Assembly (NCBI RefSeq): GCF_014649535.1
Contig: NZ_BMTF01000020.1
Span: forward strand, 62,001 to 126,000
From: Streptomyces gelaticus
GTDB lineage: Bacteria; Actinomycetota; Actinomycetes; Streptomycetales; Streptomycetaceae
Direction of reading: 5' to 3'
Length of the DNA: 64,000 bases
A program made the position numbers and the translations under genes. The notes below the pieces were generated by a model that was not told the DNA's origin, searched no databases, and saw nothing but the letters and a program-made list of their open reading frames with translations. Within the stretch, counting starts at the first letter, position 1. Every line of letters begins with the position of its first letter. Below, piece after piece: positions 27,001 to 34,483 of this stretch.

Positions 27001-27080
27001 CGTGGATGGACGGCGGGGCGGATGCGCTCGCGCAGGGCGCGGTCAAGGCGCTCCTCGGTCAGTGTGCGGTCGTCATGCAT
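24069..27080 (-). CDS. GH38-family alpha-mannosidase
   Basis: Large cytosolic glycoside hydrolase, 1003 aa. The GH38 catalytic domain shows the zinc-site motif [20 protein letters not shown] near residues 250-270, the nucleophile Asp in [10 protein letters not shown] near 328, and [11 protein letters not shown] near 365. The C-terminal half is beta-rich as in mannosidases ([21 protein letters not shown]). GH38 enzymes release alpha-linked mannose from oligosaccharides using Zn or similar metals. No signal peptide, so it acts on imported sugar. It follows the NodB deacetylase gene by 46 bases on the same strand, and probably belongs to the operon starting at 28970. Start ATG 27080; a recognisable GGGGCCC region precedes it. 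Confidence 0.92.
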   Translation of the reverse strand: [1003 protein letters not shown]

Positions 27081-27126
27081 GGGTGAAGGGCCCCTCTGAA
27101 TGAAGTGTGTGCGAAGCGGTGGTGGT

Positions 27127-27864
27127 TCACGAGAGCTCGTCGAAGCCCACGCAGGGCAGTGACATCCCGTCGGCCACGGCCAGCAGCTTCTCCAGCCGGG
27201 CCGGGGTCACGTGGTTGGCCTCGTGGGCGTCGGCGACGCAGTGGGCGTAGAGCGTGGTGGCACCGCCGTGCTCGGCGGTCCGGCGCAGCGCCGCCTCGAC
27301 GCCGGTCAGATCGTCCCCGTACGCGACGGTCCCGCGCCCGGAGTCCACCGAGCAGCCCAGCAGGACCCGTCGGGAGGAGATGTCGCAGGCCGGGACGTGC
27401 AGTTCGGCTGCGAGAGCCGGATCGGCCCGGCGGTCGGCGGGCACTCCGCCGCGCAGCCGCTCGAAGAGCGTGAGGAGCAGCCGGTCGGTGCCCTCGTCGC
27501 GGGCGCTGCACGGATACGCGAAGCTGCGCGACGGAAAGCCGTGGCGGCGCAGCCCGTCGAGGGCGGGCACCACCTCACGGTCGAGATAGGCACCCGCGCC
27601 GTGCGCGGCGACGAAGTCGGTCGCGCGCTCGTGCCGCAGGCCGTGGCAGCCGATGGTGTGGCCGTCGTCCGCGAGCCGGCGCAGCAAGCGCACCTCGTCC
27701 CGGTCGAGCCGGTCCGGCTCGCAGACGAAGAACGTGACACGCGCGCCGTACGAGGTGAACAGCGGTGCGGCCGCGGCCCATTCGCGCACATGCCGGTCGT
27801 CGAAGGTGAGCAGCAGGGCACGGTCGGCACCCTTGTCCGGGCTGGCCCCGGGGCGGTCGGTCAT
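27127..27864 (-). CDS. NodB-type polysaccharide deacetylase family protein
   Basis: Predicted metal-dependent deacetylase of carbohydrate esterase family 4 type, 245 aa, cytosolic by lack of a signal peptide. Motif 1 is LLTFDDRHV near residue 18 with the catalytic base and metal Asp; motif 2 is the metal-binding pair in IGCHGLRHE near 72; FAYPCSARDEG near 115 corresponds to motif 3. The C-terminal motif (TLYAHCVADAHEANHV) is compatible with motifs 4 and 5. The ATG at 27864 overlaps the stop of the Gfo/Idh gene by 4 bases, showing an operon. It may remove N- or O-acetyl groups from imported sugars; the substrate is not known. Confidence 0.82.
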   Translation of the reverse strand: MTDRPGASPDKGADRALLLTFDDRHVREWAAAAPLFTSYGARVTFFVCEPDRLDRDEVRLLRRLADDGHTIGCHGLRHERATDFVAAHGAGAYLDREVVPALDGLRRHGFPSRSFAYPCSARDEGTDRLLLTLFERLRGGVPADRRADPALAAELHVPACDISSRRVLLGCSVDSGRGTVAYGDDLTGVEAALRRTAEHGGATTLYAHCVADAHEANHVTPARLEKLLAVADGMSLPCVGFDELS

Positions 27865-28970
27865 CGCCCGGACTCCTGTGGCGCCCAGCCGGGGACGGAG
27901 CCGTGCAGTGCCGTGTAGAAGGGGTCGCCCGGGACGATCTCGCCGGCCCCGACCGGGAGGCCGGTGAGCGCTGCCTTGTACATCGCGGTGATCAGTTCCA
28001 GGGAGCGGCGGCCGTCCCCGGCGCTCGCCCTGGGCCGCCGGCCCGCCCGCATGTCGGCCAGCAGGGAGCGGAGCTGGGCGCTGTGCGAGCTCGGGACGTC
28101 CTCGGCCGGGGAGTTCCAGCCGTCTGCCCGGCCGGGGTCGACACCGGGTGCCGGGGTGTAGGTCCAGTCGCCGTTGCCGTATCCGTAGAGATGGTTCAGC
28201 TCGATCGTGGCGTCCCGCAGATCGATCCGCAGATGGCTCAGCTGGCGCGGCGAGAGGGCGCTGTTGACCACGGTGGCCAGCGCGCCCGAGGCGAAGCGCA
28301 CGGTGGCGGTGGTGACGTCGTCGGTCTCGACGTCACGGGCCAGCCGGCCCGCCATGGCCCTGATCTCCGTCCAGTCACCGAGCAGTTCGAGCAACAGGTC
28401 GATCTGGTGGATGCCGAGCCCCATGGCGGGGCCCGCACCCTCGGTGGCCCACCTCCCGCGCCAGGGAACCGCGTAGTAGGCGTCGTCGCGGTACCAGGTG
28501 GTCTGGCAGTGGGCGACCAGCGGCGCCCCCAGCTCACCGGAGGCGATGAGCGCCCTGGCGTGCTCGGCCCCCGAGCCGAACCGGTGCTGGAAGACGATCG
28601 GGGCGTACGGGCCGTGCTCGCCCTCGGCGGCGGTCATGGCGTCGTACTCCGCCAGACTGAGCGCGGGCGGCTTCTCGCACCACACCCAGGCCCCCGCCGC
28701 GAGCGCCGCGACGACCTGTTCCCGGTGGGCGACGGGCGGCGAGGCGATGACGACGAGATCGGGACGGACCTCGCCCAGTGAGGCGGCGAGATCGGTGGAG
28801 TGGTGGGGGAGCGCGAAGTCGGTGGCGAAGGAGCGGGCGACTGCGGGATCGGCATCGACGGCGCCCACCACGGTGAAGTCCGCGGGCAGTTCGAGGAACG
28901 CCGGCATATGGACGGCGCGGGCGATGTTGCCCGCGCCGACGAGCAGTACACGATAAGGAATCACAGTCAC
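27861..28970 (-). CDS. Gfo/Idh/MocA family oxidoreductase
   Basis: NAD(P)-dependent sugar oxidoreductase, 369 aa from GTG 28970 (GTG 28964 is a close alternative). The Rossmann motif is YRVLLVGAGNIARAVHMPA near residues 6-24. The catalytic Lys sits in WCEKPPALSLAEYD near 98. The C-terminal alpha/beta domain contains GAGPAMGLGIHQIDLLLELLGDW with the substrate-binding His. Members oxidise sugars, inositols or their derivatives. A LacI-type operator at 29008-29023, 38 bases upstream, shows it starts its own transcript. The stop overlaps the deacetylase start, and the alpha-mannosidase follows. Confidence 0.9.
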   Translation of the reverse strand: MTVIPYRVLLVGAGNIARAVHMPAFLELPADFTVVGAVDADPAVARSFATDFALPHHSTDLAASLGEVRPDLVVIASPPVAHREQVVAALAAGAWVWCEKPPALSLAEYDAMTAAEGEHGPYAPIVFQHRFGSGAEHARALIASGELGAPLVAHCQTTWYRDDAYYAVPWRGRWATEGAGPAMGLGIHQIDLLLELLGDWTEIRAMAGRLARDVETDDVTTATVRFASGALATVVNSALSPRQLSHLRIDLRDATIELNHLYGYGNGDWTYTPAPGVDPGRADGWNSPAEDVPSSHSAQLRSLLADMRAGRRPRASAGDGRRSLELITAMYKAALTGLPVGAGEIVPGDPFYTALHGSVPGWAPQESGR

Positions 28971-29007
28971 AGGGGGCCGTCCAGGCTGAGGGCGTGAGCG
29001 CCGGTAT

Positions 29008-29023
29008 TGGTAAGCGTTTTCCA
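29008..29023. promoter_or_regulatory. LacI-type operator upstream of the oxidoreductase operon
   Basis: TGGTAAGCGTTTTCCA, a 16-base CG-centred near-palindrome matching the consensus seen at 13227 and 33163. It lies 38 bases upstream of the GTG at 28970 and after the stop of the FAD oxidoreductase, so it should control the oxidoreductase-deacetylase-mannosidase operon separately. Confidence 0.78.
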
Positions 29024-29067
29024 GCAGGTCGGAAAGGTGCCCTCCCGAAGGGAGGGCAAGGGGTGGG

Positions 29068-30702
29068 TCAGAGGGTGGCGTACAGCGCCCCGGCACTGGT
29101 CACGGGTCCGGTGCGGAGCCGGTCCGGCCAGTCGAGGGTGAGGCCCAGAGAGGTGCTCAACCGGTCCTGGAAGGAGGCGAGCCGGTACTCGCTCCCGCGG
29201 ACCGCACGCGGCGGCAGCCGGTGTTCCAGGCAGTACGAGACCAGCGCGCCGACGGCCTCACCGATGCTCCACTGGCCCGCGTGCCCGCCGAGCGCGGGTG
29301 CGCTGAGATGTGTGGCACCGATGTTCCGCCCGGCCGGGAGCAGATTCTCCACCCGCACGGGCAGCAGCGCGCCCAACGGCAGCTGGAACGGCAGGCACTC
29401 CAGATCCAGCCCCGCCCCACCGCGCGTCCCGGGGTGCAGGGTGATCCGGGACCGCAGGGTGCCCACACTGTCGGTGAAGGTCTCGGCACCCGGCGCCCCG
29501 CCCCGTGCCGCGACGGTCAGATGGTGCTCCAGCAGGGTGAACTCGGCCCGGATGCGCCGTGATTCGCGTACGTGAGCCGCCTTGGCGAAGCCGTCGTCCG
29601 TGCCCGTGACATCGGGCCGCAGCCGCAGCTCCGGATAGCCCTGGCCGCCGTCGTGCCGGGGCGCGCTCGTCTGCATCCAGTACAGGAACGACAGGGCCTG
29701 CTCGCGTGCCTCCCGCTCGGCCCCGGCACGTACCTCCTCGCCGCAACCGGTGAGCGGCAGCCGCGCGTAGGCGGTCTGCTCCCAGTCGACCAGGGTGATG
29801 TCGCTGTCGAACGTACCGGGCAGACAGCGGCTCCGGGCGAGCGCACGCAGCTGGTGCCAGCGGTCGTTGGGCGGTGCGGCCCAGTGCGGGGCGTCGTCCG
29901 GCTCGTGCAGGAACAGCGGCACGGAGCGGGCGGGGCCGCCGCCCGGTTCCGCGGTGTCCCAGGAGAAACCCCCGGACCACCGGGCATAGCCGGTCGGCCG
30001 GTCGATGGTGTGGTCCTCGCCGGGGCGGTGGTCCAGGGCGAAGACCCAGGAGACCGGCTGCTGGTCCAGCGGATCGGCGACGGCGGGCGCATGCGGCTCG
30101 CCGGTCTCCTCACGGGACTCGGCGCCGATGACGTGCTCGACGCCCGCGAGGTCGAGCAGTTCGCCCAGATCCGTCGCGTCGACGACGTAGGAGGCGCTGA
30201 CCGTCAGCGGCTCGCCGTCCGCCGCCTCCAGGGCGACCGAGGTCACCCGGTCGCCGTCCGTCCCGGCCGCGACCGGGCGGTGGCCGAGCAGCAGGGTGAG
30301 CCTGCCGGAGGCGAGGTGCGGGGTGAGGAGTTCCTGGACGACCGCGAGCGCGGCGCGCGGCTCGTGGCTGAGATGGCCGGTGGTACTGAGGCCGGGGTCG
30401 AGCAGCGCATCGGCGAACGGCTCGGGGCACAGCGGGTAGTTGCGTCGGTAGAAGTCACGTATCCGCTCACGCAGATCGCGGTAGCCGGGGGAGACGGGGT
30501 CCAGTTCGATCCGGTGGCCGTCGGCGAGCGGTACGGCCTGCGCGGTGAACAGGCCACCGGGCCAGTCGGCCGCCTCGGTGAGCACGACGCGGTGTCCGAA
30601 CCGGACGGCGGTCAGCGCGGTGGCGAGACCACCGAGACCGGCACCGACCACCAGCACATCGGTCCCGAGTTCGCGGGTACGGGGGGTGGGGGCGGCGAAC
30701 AC
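29068..30702 (-). CDS. FAD-dependent oxidoreductase
   Basis: Flavoprotein of 544 aa. The N-terminal dinucleotide fold is VLVVGAGLGGLATALTAVRF near residues 16-35 followed by Glu at the end of the second strand (LTEAADWPGGLF). YVVDATDLGELLDLAG near 185 and the C-terminal LLPAGRNIGATHLSAPALGG near 465 are typical of FAD-dependent oxidoreductases of the FAD_oxidored group, a fold also common beside sugar-catabolic genes. The substrate is unknown. It starts 14 bases after the stop of the GntR/LacI-type regulator on the same strand, so the pair forms an operon under the GntR operator array. Confidence 0.85.
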   Translation of the reverse strand: MFAAPTPRTRELGTDVLVVGAGLGGLATALTAVRFGHRVVLTEAADWPGGLFTAQAVPLADGHRIELDPVSPGYRDLRERIRDFYRRNYPLCPEPFADALLDPGLSTTGHLSHEPRAALAVVQELLTPHLASGRLTLLLGHRPVAAGTDGDRVTSVALEAADGEPLTVSASYVVDATDLGELLDLAGVEHVIGAESREETGEPHAPAVADPLDQQPVSWVFALDHRPGEDHTIDRPTGYARWSGGFSWDTAEPGGGPARSVPLFLHEPDDAPHWAAPPNDRWHQLRALARSRCLPGTFDSDITLVDWEQTAYARLPLTGCGEEVRAGAEREAREQALSFLYWMQTSAPRHDGGQGYPELRLRPDVTGTDDGFAKAAHVRESRRIRAEFTLLEHHLTVAARGGAPGAETFTDSVGTLRSRITLHPGTRGGAGLDLECLPFQLPLGALLPVRVENLLPAGRNIGATHLSAPALGGHAGQWSIGEAVGALVSYCLEHRLPPRAVRGSEYRLASFQDRLSTSLGLTLDWPDRLRTGPVTSAGALYATL

Positions 30703-30716
30703 AGGAGTCTCCTCCC

Positions 30717-31889
30717 TCAGGGCCGGCGGGCGGCGACGGTACGGAGCCTGACCGGCACGGACTCGCTCGTCCGGATCCGGACGGGAAGCACGATCTGCTC
30801 GGCGCTGCGGTACGGGTCCTCGCCCGCCGCGCGCTCCGCGATCCGGGTGACCAGCTGCTCGACCGCCCGGCCGCCGATCTCCCTGGCGGGCAGCCGGGCG
30901 GCGAAGCTGGTGAGCGGCAGCAGATCGTAGGGGCCGGCGTCGTCCATGCCGGCCAGCACGATCTCATCGGGTACGGCGATGCCGAGCGAGGCCAGATCGG
31001 CGGCGGCGGTGGCGACCGCGAAACCGTGCGCGCACAGCAGGGCGGTCGGCGGCTCGGTCGAGCCGAGCAGCTCGGTCAGCAGCTGCTTGCGCTCGTCCTC
31101 GGGCAGTGCGGTGTACGAGCGCAGCGCGGTCAACTGGGGGAGCAGGGGCCGGTCATGGGCGCGCAGCGCCTGCTTGTGCCCGGTCATCCGGTCGTGGACG
31201 CTGGTGCACCGCGTCTCGCCCCAGAGCGTCGCGATCCGCTCGTGGCCGTCGGCCAGCAGATGCTCGGTGAGGCGGTAGCCGACGTCGTAGTTGTCGGCGG
31301 TGACCGAGTCGATGGCGTGGTCCGGGAAATACCGGTCGACCAGGACCATCGGGATGCGCAGGCGCCGGATCTCGTCGAGGAGGCCGGCGTCGGGTGCGCT
31401 CTCGACGGGGTACAGGATGATGCCCTCGACCCGGTCCTCGACGGCCTGGCGCAGCGCCTGGTCCTGGCGGGCCAGCGACGCGCCGTGATCGGCGTGCCCG
31501 GTGTCGGTCATGTGGACGGCGGAGTCCGAGAAGAACAGCCGCAGCCCGCGCTCCGAGCAGCCGGACTCGATCCCGCGCAGCACCTGGGACTGGTACGGTC
31601 CCTGACCGCTGATGATGCAGGCGATCACACCGGACCGGTGAGTCGCGACCGGCTCGGCGGTCCGGTCCCCGTGGTCGGCGACAAAGGTCCCCCGGCCCCG
31701 GCGGCGTACCAACAGCCCTTCGGTGACAAGGTCGTTGAGGGCCCGGACGGCAGTGGTGGAGCTGACCCCGAACCGCTCGCGCAGCTGGTTCTGCGTGATG
31801 AACGGGGCGCCGGCCTCGTACTCGTCACGCGCCACCTCGGCCCGCAACTCGTCCTTGATGCGCTGGTACTTGGGCTCGGACGTACCCAT
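30717..31889 (-). CDS. GntR/LacI hybrid transcriptional regulator
   Basis: Regulator of 390 aa. Residues about 6-75 are a GntR winged helix (YQRIKDELRAEV, LRERFGVSSTTAVRALNDLV, RGRGTFVADH). The remaining about 300 residues are a periplasmic-binding-like sugar sensor as in LacI (GVIACIISGQGPYQSQVLRGIE, VDSV-type hinge, DAGPYDLLPLTSFAA). This AraR/FadR-type arrangement usually gives a repressor released by a sugar. The ATG at 31889 has GAGAGGG upstream. Four near-identical palindromes occupy 31911-32035 just upstream, predicting autoregulation together with the downstream FAD oxidoreductase. Confidence 0.88.
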   Translation of the reverse strand: MGTSEPKYQRIKDELRAEVARDEYEAGAPFITQNQLRERFGVSSTTAVRALNDLVTEGLLVRRRGRGTFVADHGDRTAEPVATHRSGVIACIISGQGPYQSQVLRGIESGCSERGLRLFFSDSAVHMTDTGHADHGASLARQDQALRQAVEDRVEGIILYPVESAPDAGLLDEIRRLRIPMVLVDRYFPDHAIDSVTADNYDVGYRLTEHLLADGHERIATLWGETRCTSVHDRMTGHKQALRAHDRPLLPQLTALRSYTALPEDERKQLLTELLGSTEPPTALLCAHGFAVATAAADLASLGIAVPDEIVLAGMDDAGPYDLLPLTSFAARLPAREIGGRAVEQLVTRIAERAAGEDPYRSAEQIVLPVRIRTSESVPVRLRTVAARRP

Positions 31890-31910
31890 CCAGCCACCAC
31901 CCTCTCGGAT

Positions 31911-32035
31911 TTGACGCGTCAATCGGCGTTGATCTCAGTGTGGTGGTGGTTAACGCGTTATTTCAAGGGGGTTGCAGCGAAAAGACTCCGTGAATTGGCG
32001 CGTCAAGCCAGGGTCGTGTCGCTTTAACGCGTCAA
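31911..32035. promoter_or_regulatory. array of four GntR-type palindromic operators
   Basis: Four related 10- to 12-base palindromes: TTGACGCGTCAA (31911-31922, perfect), TAACGCGTTA (31951-31960, perfect), TTGGCGCGTCAA (31995-32006, one mismatch) and TTAACGCGTCAA (32024-32035, one mismatch). Centres are 39, 45 and 29 bases apart. They fill the 184 bases between the GntR/LacI-type regulator and the end of the LacI gene, with the first copy 22 bases before the regulator's ATG. The consensus TTrACGCGTyAA fits a GntR-type dimer site. Confidence 0.82.
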
Positions 32036-32073
32036 TTCGGTGCGCCGGGCGGCCTTCCCGGCCCGGCCGGAAC

Positions 32074-33144
32074 TCAGCCGGTCACGCGGGGTGGCGGTGT
32101 CGTGCTGGCCCGGACCACCAGGCGCGAAGGCACGTCGAGGGTGCGCGGCGAAGCCGTGGCGTCACCGAGGGCCAGCAGCAGCGCCCGGCGGCCGATCTCC
32201 TCCAGCGGCAGCCGTACGGTGGTCAGTGCGGGCGTGACGTCGCAGGCCACCGGCAGATCGTCGAAACCTACGACGGAGACGTCGGAGGGGACGCCCCTGC
32301 CGAGGTCGTCCCGGAGCGCCGCGAGGGCACCCAGCGCCATGGCGTCGTTGAGCGCGAACAGCGCGGTGATCCCCGGCGACCTGCGGAACAGCCGCACCGC
32401 TGCGGCCCGCCCGCCGTCCCGGGTGAAGTCGGCCTCGACCCGGTGGTGTTCCGTCACCACGACCCCCAGCTCGGCGGCCCGCTCCAGGAAGCCGTGCAGC
32501 CGGTCCTGTACGGAGACCAGTGCCAGCGGTCCGCAGATGACGCCGATCTCGGTGTGCCCCAGCCCGGCCAGGTGCTCGGCGACGGCCCGGCCGCCTTCGC
32601 GGTTGCCCGGCACGATGGTGTCCACGGCGAGGCCCTGGTGCGCGACCGCGGCGACCCGGCCGCCCTGTGCCGTGAAGGCATCGAGCTCCTGGGTGAGCGC
32701 GGGGCTCCCGCCGGTGAAACCCGATCCCGCGAGGATCACGGCGCGGGCCCGCTGCGCCCGAAGCCGGGCCACGTACTCCACCTGGAGCCCGGGTTCGTGG
32801 AAGGTTCCGGCCAGCATCACCAGAAGCTTGTGGTCGCGGGCCACCTCCATGACACCGGCCGCGATGGCGGAGTAGTAGGCGTCGTTCACATCGTGCACGA
32901 CCAGGCCGACGATCGAGGTCGTGGACTGCACGAGCGCGCGGGCCGGCGCGTTGGACACGTAGCGGAGCCGGGCGGCCGCCTCCAGGACACGTTCCTGGAG
33001 CTCCTGGGTGACGTTGCGGTCGCTGTCGCTGAGGACGCGCGAAGCCGTGGCGAGAGAGACCCCGGCGTCCTGCGCGACCTGCTGGAGCGTCACGGCGGAC
33101 GACGGGCGGGGACGGGCGGAACGTCGATTGACCTGGCTCTGCAT
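32074..33144 (-). CDS. LacI-family transcriptional repressor
   Basis: Repressor of 356 aa. The DNA-binding domain is at residues about 18-65 (VTLQQVAQDAGVSLATASRVLSD, then LRYVSNAPARAL as the hinge helix). The effector domain follows (SIVGLVVHDVNDAYYSAIAAGVMEVA, GVICGPLALVSVQDRLHGF, VSVVGFDDLPVACDVTPALTTV). It would bind CG-centred palindromes such as those at 13087, 13227, 29008, 33163 and 36429; the site at 33163-33178, 19 bases upstream of its ATG, predicts negative autoregulation. The ATG at 33144 is used because an upstream in-frame ATG (33180) would place the operator inside the coding region. The inducing sugar is unknown. Confidence 0.92.
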   Translation of the reverse strand: MQSQVNRRSARPRPSSAVTLQQVAQDAGVSLATASRVLSDSDRNVTQELQERVLEAAARLRYVSNAPARALVQSTTSIVGLVVHDVNDAYYSAIAAGVMEVARDHKLLVMLAGTFHEPGLQVEYVARLRAQRARAVILAGSGFTGGSPALTQELDAFTAQGGRVAAVAHQGLAVDTIVPGNREGGRAVAEHLAGLGHTEIGVICGPLALVSVQDRLHGFLERAAELGVVVTEHHRVEADFTRDGGRAAAVRLFRRSPGITALFALNDAMALGALAALRDDLGRGVPSDVSVVGFDDLPVACDVTPALTTVRLPLEEIGRRALLLALGDATASPRTLDVPSRLVVRASTTPPPRVTG

Positions 33145-33162
33145 AGGGCTACGATAGCCGCA

Positions 33163-33178
33163 CTGAAAGCGTTTTCCC
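33163..33178. promoter_or_regulatory. LacI-type operator upstream of the lacI-family gene
   Basis: CTGAAAGCGTTTTCCC, CG-centred, matches the window-wide consensus. It lies 19 bases upstream of the repressor ATG and after the end of the racemase-family gene, so it would give autoregulation of the repressor. Confidence 0.75.
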
Positions 33179-33229
33179 ATTGCGCAAGCCATTAGGAAAC
33201 CAGCCACCGGCACCCGCCCGTCCATGAGA

Positions 33230-34471
33230 TCAGCCCGTGCGCCACCGGCCCGGGACGGCCGGCGGCATCGGGGTCGCACAGCGGTAGACGGCGTCGTCCC
33301 GGAAGGCGTACCGACGCTCGGTCTCCGCAGTGAGCCGGATGCCGAGCCCCGGGGCCTGCGGGGGGAGCAGCCGTCCTTCCGCCAGGCGGAACGGCTCGAC
33401 CAGCAGCTCCGACCGCAGCGGATAGCAGGGCATCGGCCACTCGGCCAGGCGGCCGCCGCCGGCGAAGGCGGCGTGGTAGTTGGCCGCCTGGCACACGGCG
33501 CTGCCCCAGCAGTGCACCACCGCGTCGACCCCGTGCTCCGCGGCGCCCGCGAAGACGGCCAGTGTCTGGTGCAGACCTCCGACGACCGTGGCGTCCGGCT
33601 GCACCAGGTCGTAGTACCCCGACGCCATGCGCTCCAGCAGCTCCTGTGCGGTGGTGACGGTCTCCCCGCCCGCCACCGGACAGCCAGCCGCCCGTCGCAG
33701 GGCGGGGTACTCGGCGGTCCGGGCAGGCCCCAGCGGCTCTTCGAGAAAGCGCACCGGCCACCGGGTAGCGGCCCCGACCGCGCCGAGGAACGCCAGCGTG
33801 TCCGCTGCCGACTGGCCCGGATCCGCCAGATTCTGCGCCATGTCGACGGCGATGCCGATGCCCTGCGCAGCCGCGTGCTCCAGCGTCCACGCCGCCTTGT
33901 CCGCCTCGTGTCCCCGCGCCCTGATCTTGAAGGTGCCGATGCCGAGGGCCGCCACGTCTGCGATCTCGGCGGCCATCGCCGAGGGGGAGGTCGAGTCGCC
34001 CCCGCTGGCGTAGAGCCGGATCGCGTCCGTGCGACGGCCGCCCAGCACCTCGTACGCGGGCACGCCGGCCCGCTTTCCGAGGGCGTCGACCAGGGCCGTC
34101 TCCACGGCGGAGACGACATGGCGGGCCGCTCCCCGGAGACTCCAGTAACCCGTCACGAGCACCATGTCCCGGTACCGCTCCGCCAGGTCCCCGGCGGAGC
34201 GGCCGACCAGGTAGGGAGCGATCAGATCGACCGTCGACACGAAGACCTGCGGCGCGAAGACGGCGAGATAGCCCTCGCCGAGACCGGTCGTGCCGTCCTC
34301 CAGGGTGACCTCGACCAGACCGGTCGTGCGCCACCCCGTGGGCAGCGCCAGGCGCACCTCCAGATTCTCCGGATCCGCGTAGGGGGCGCTGAGCAGCACC
34401 GGCCGGATCGCCGCGATGCGCACTCCGTCGCCGGTCGGCGCATCGTTGTGCGGGGAAGGGGGTTCGGACAT
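33230..34471 (-). CDS. enolase-superfamily enzyme (mandelate racemase/muconate lactonizing family)
   Basis: Predicted sugar-acid dehydratase or racemase, 413 aa. The capping domain is N-terminal. The barrel carries the general-base lysine region GTFKIRARGHE near residue 178 (KxR rather than KxK), three metal ligands in DMAQN near 207, LEEP near 238 and GGETVT near 264, and a His in VHCWG near 319 that could act as the second base, as in mandelate-racemase-type enzymes. Such enzymes abstract the proton alpha to a carboxylate, suggesting the pathway passes through an aldonic acid. It is the third gene of the operon that begins at 36405, starting 12 bases after the dehydrogenase stop. Confidence 0.88.
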   Translation of the reverse strand: MSEPPSPHNDAPTGDGVRIAAIRPVLLSAPYADPENLEVRLALPTGWRTTGLVEVTLEDGTTGLGEGYLAVFAPQVFVSTVDLIAPYLVGRSAGDLAERYRDMVLVTGYWSLRGAARHVVSAVETALVDALGKRAGVPAYEVLGGRRTDAIRLYASGGDSTSPSAMAAEIADVAALGIGTFKIRARGHEADKAAWTLEHAAAQGIGIAVDMAQNLADPGQSAADTLAFLGAVGAATRWPVRFLEEPLGPARTAEYPALRRAAGCPVAGGETVTTAQELLERMASGYYDLVQPDATVVGGLHQTLAVFAGAAEHGVDAVVHCWGSAVCQAANYHAAFAGGGRLAEWPMPCYPLRSELLVEPFRLAEGRLLPPQAPGLGIRLTAETERRYAFRDDAVYRCATPMPPAVPGRWRTG

Positions 34472-34483
34472 GATGTCTCGTCC

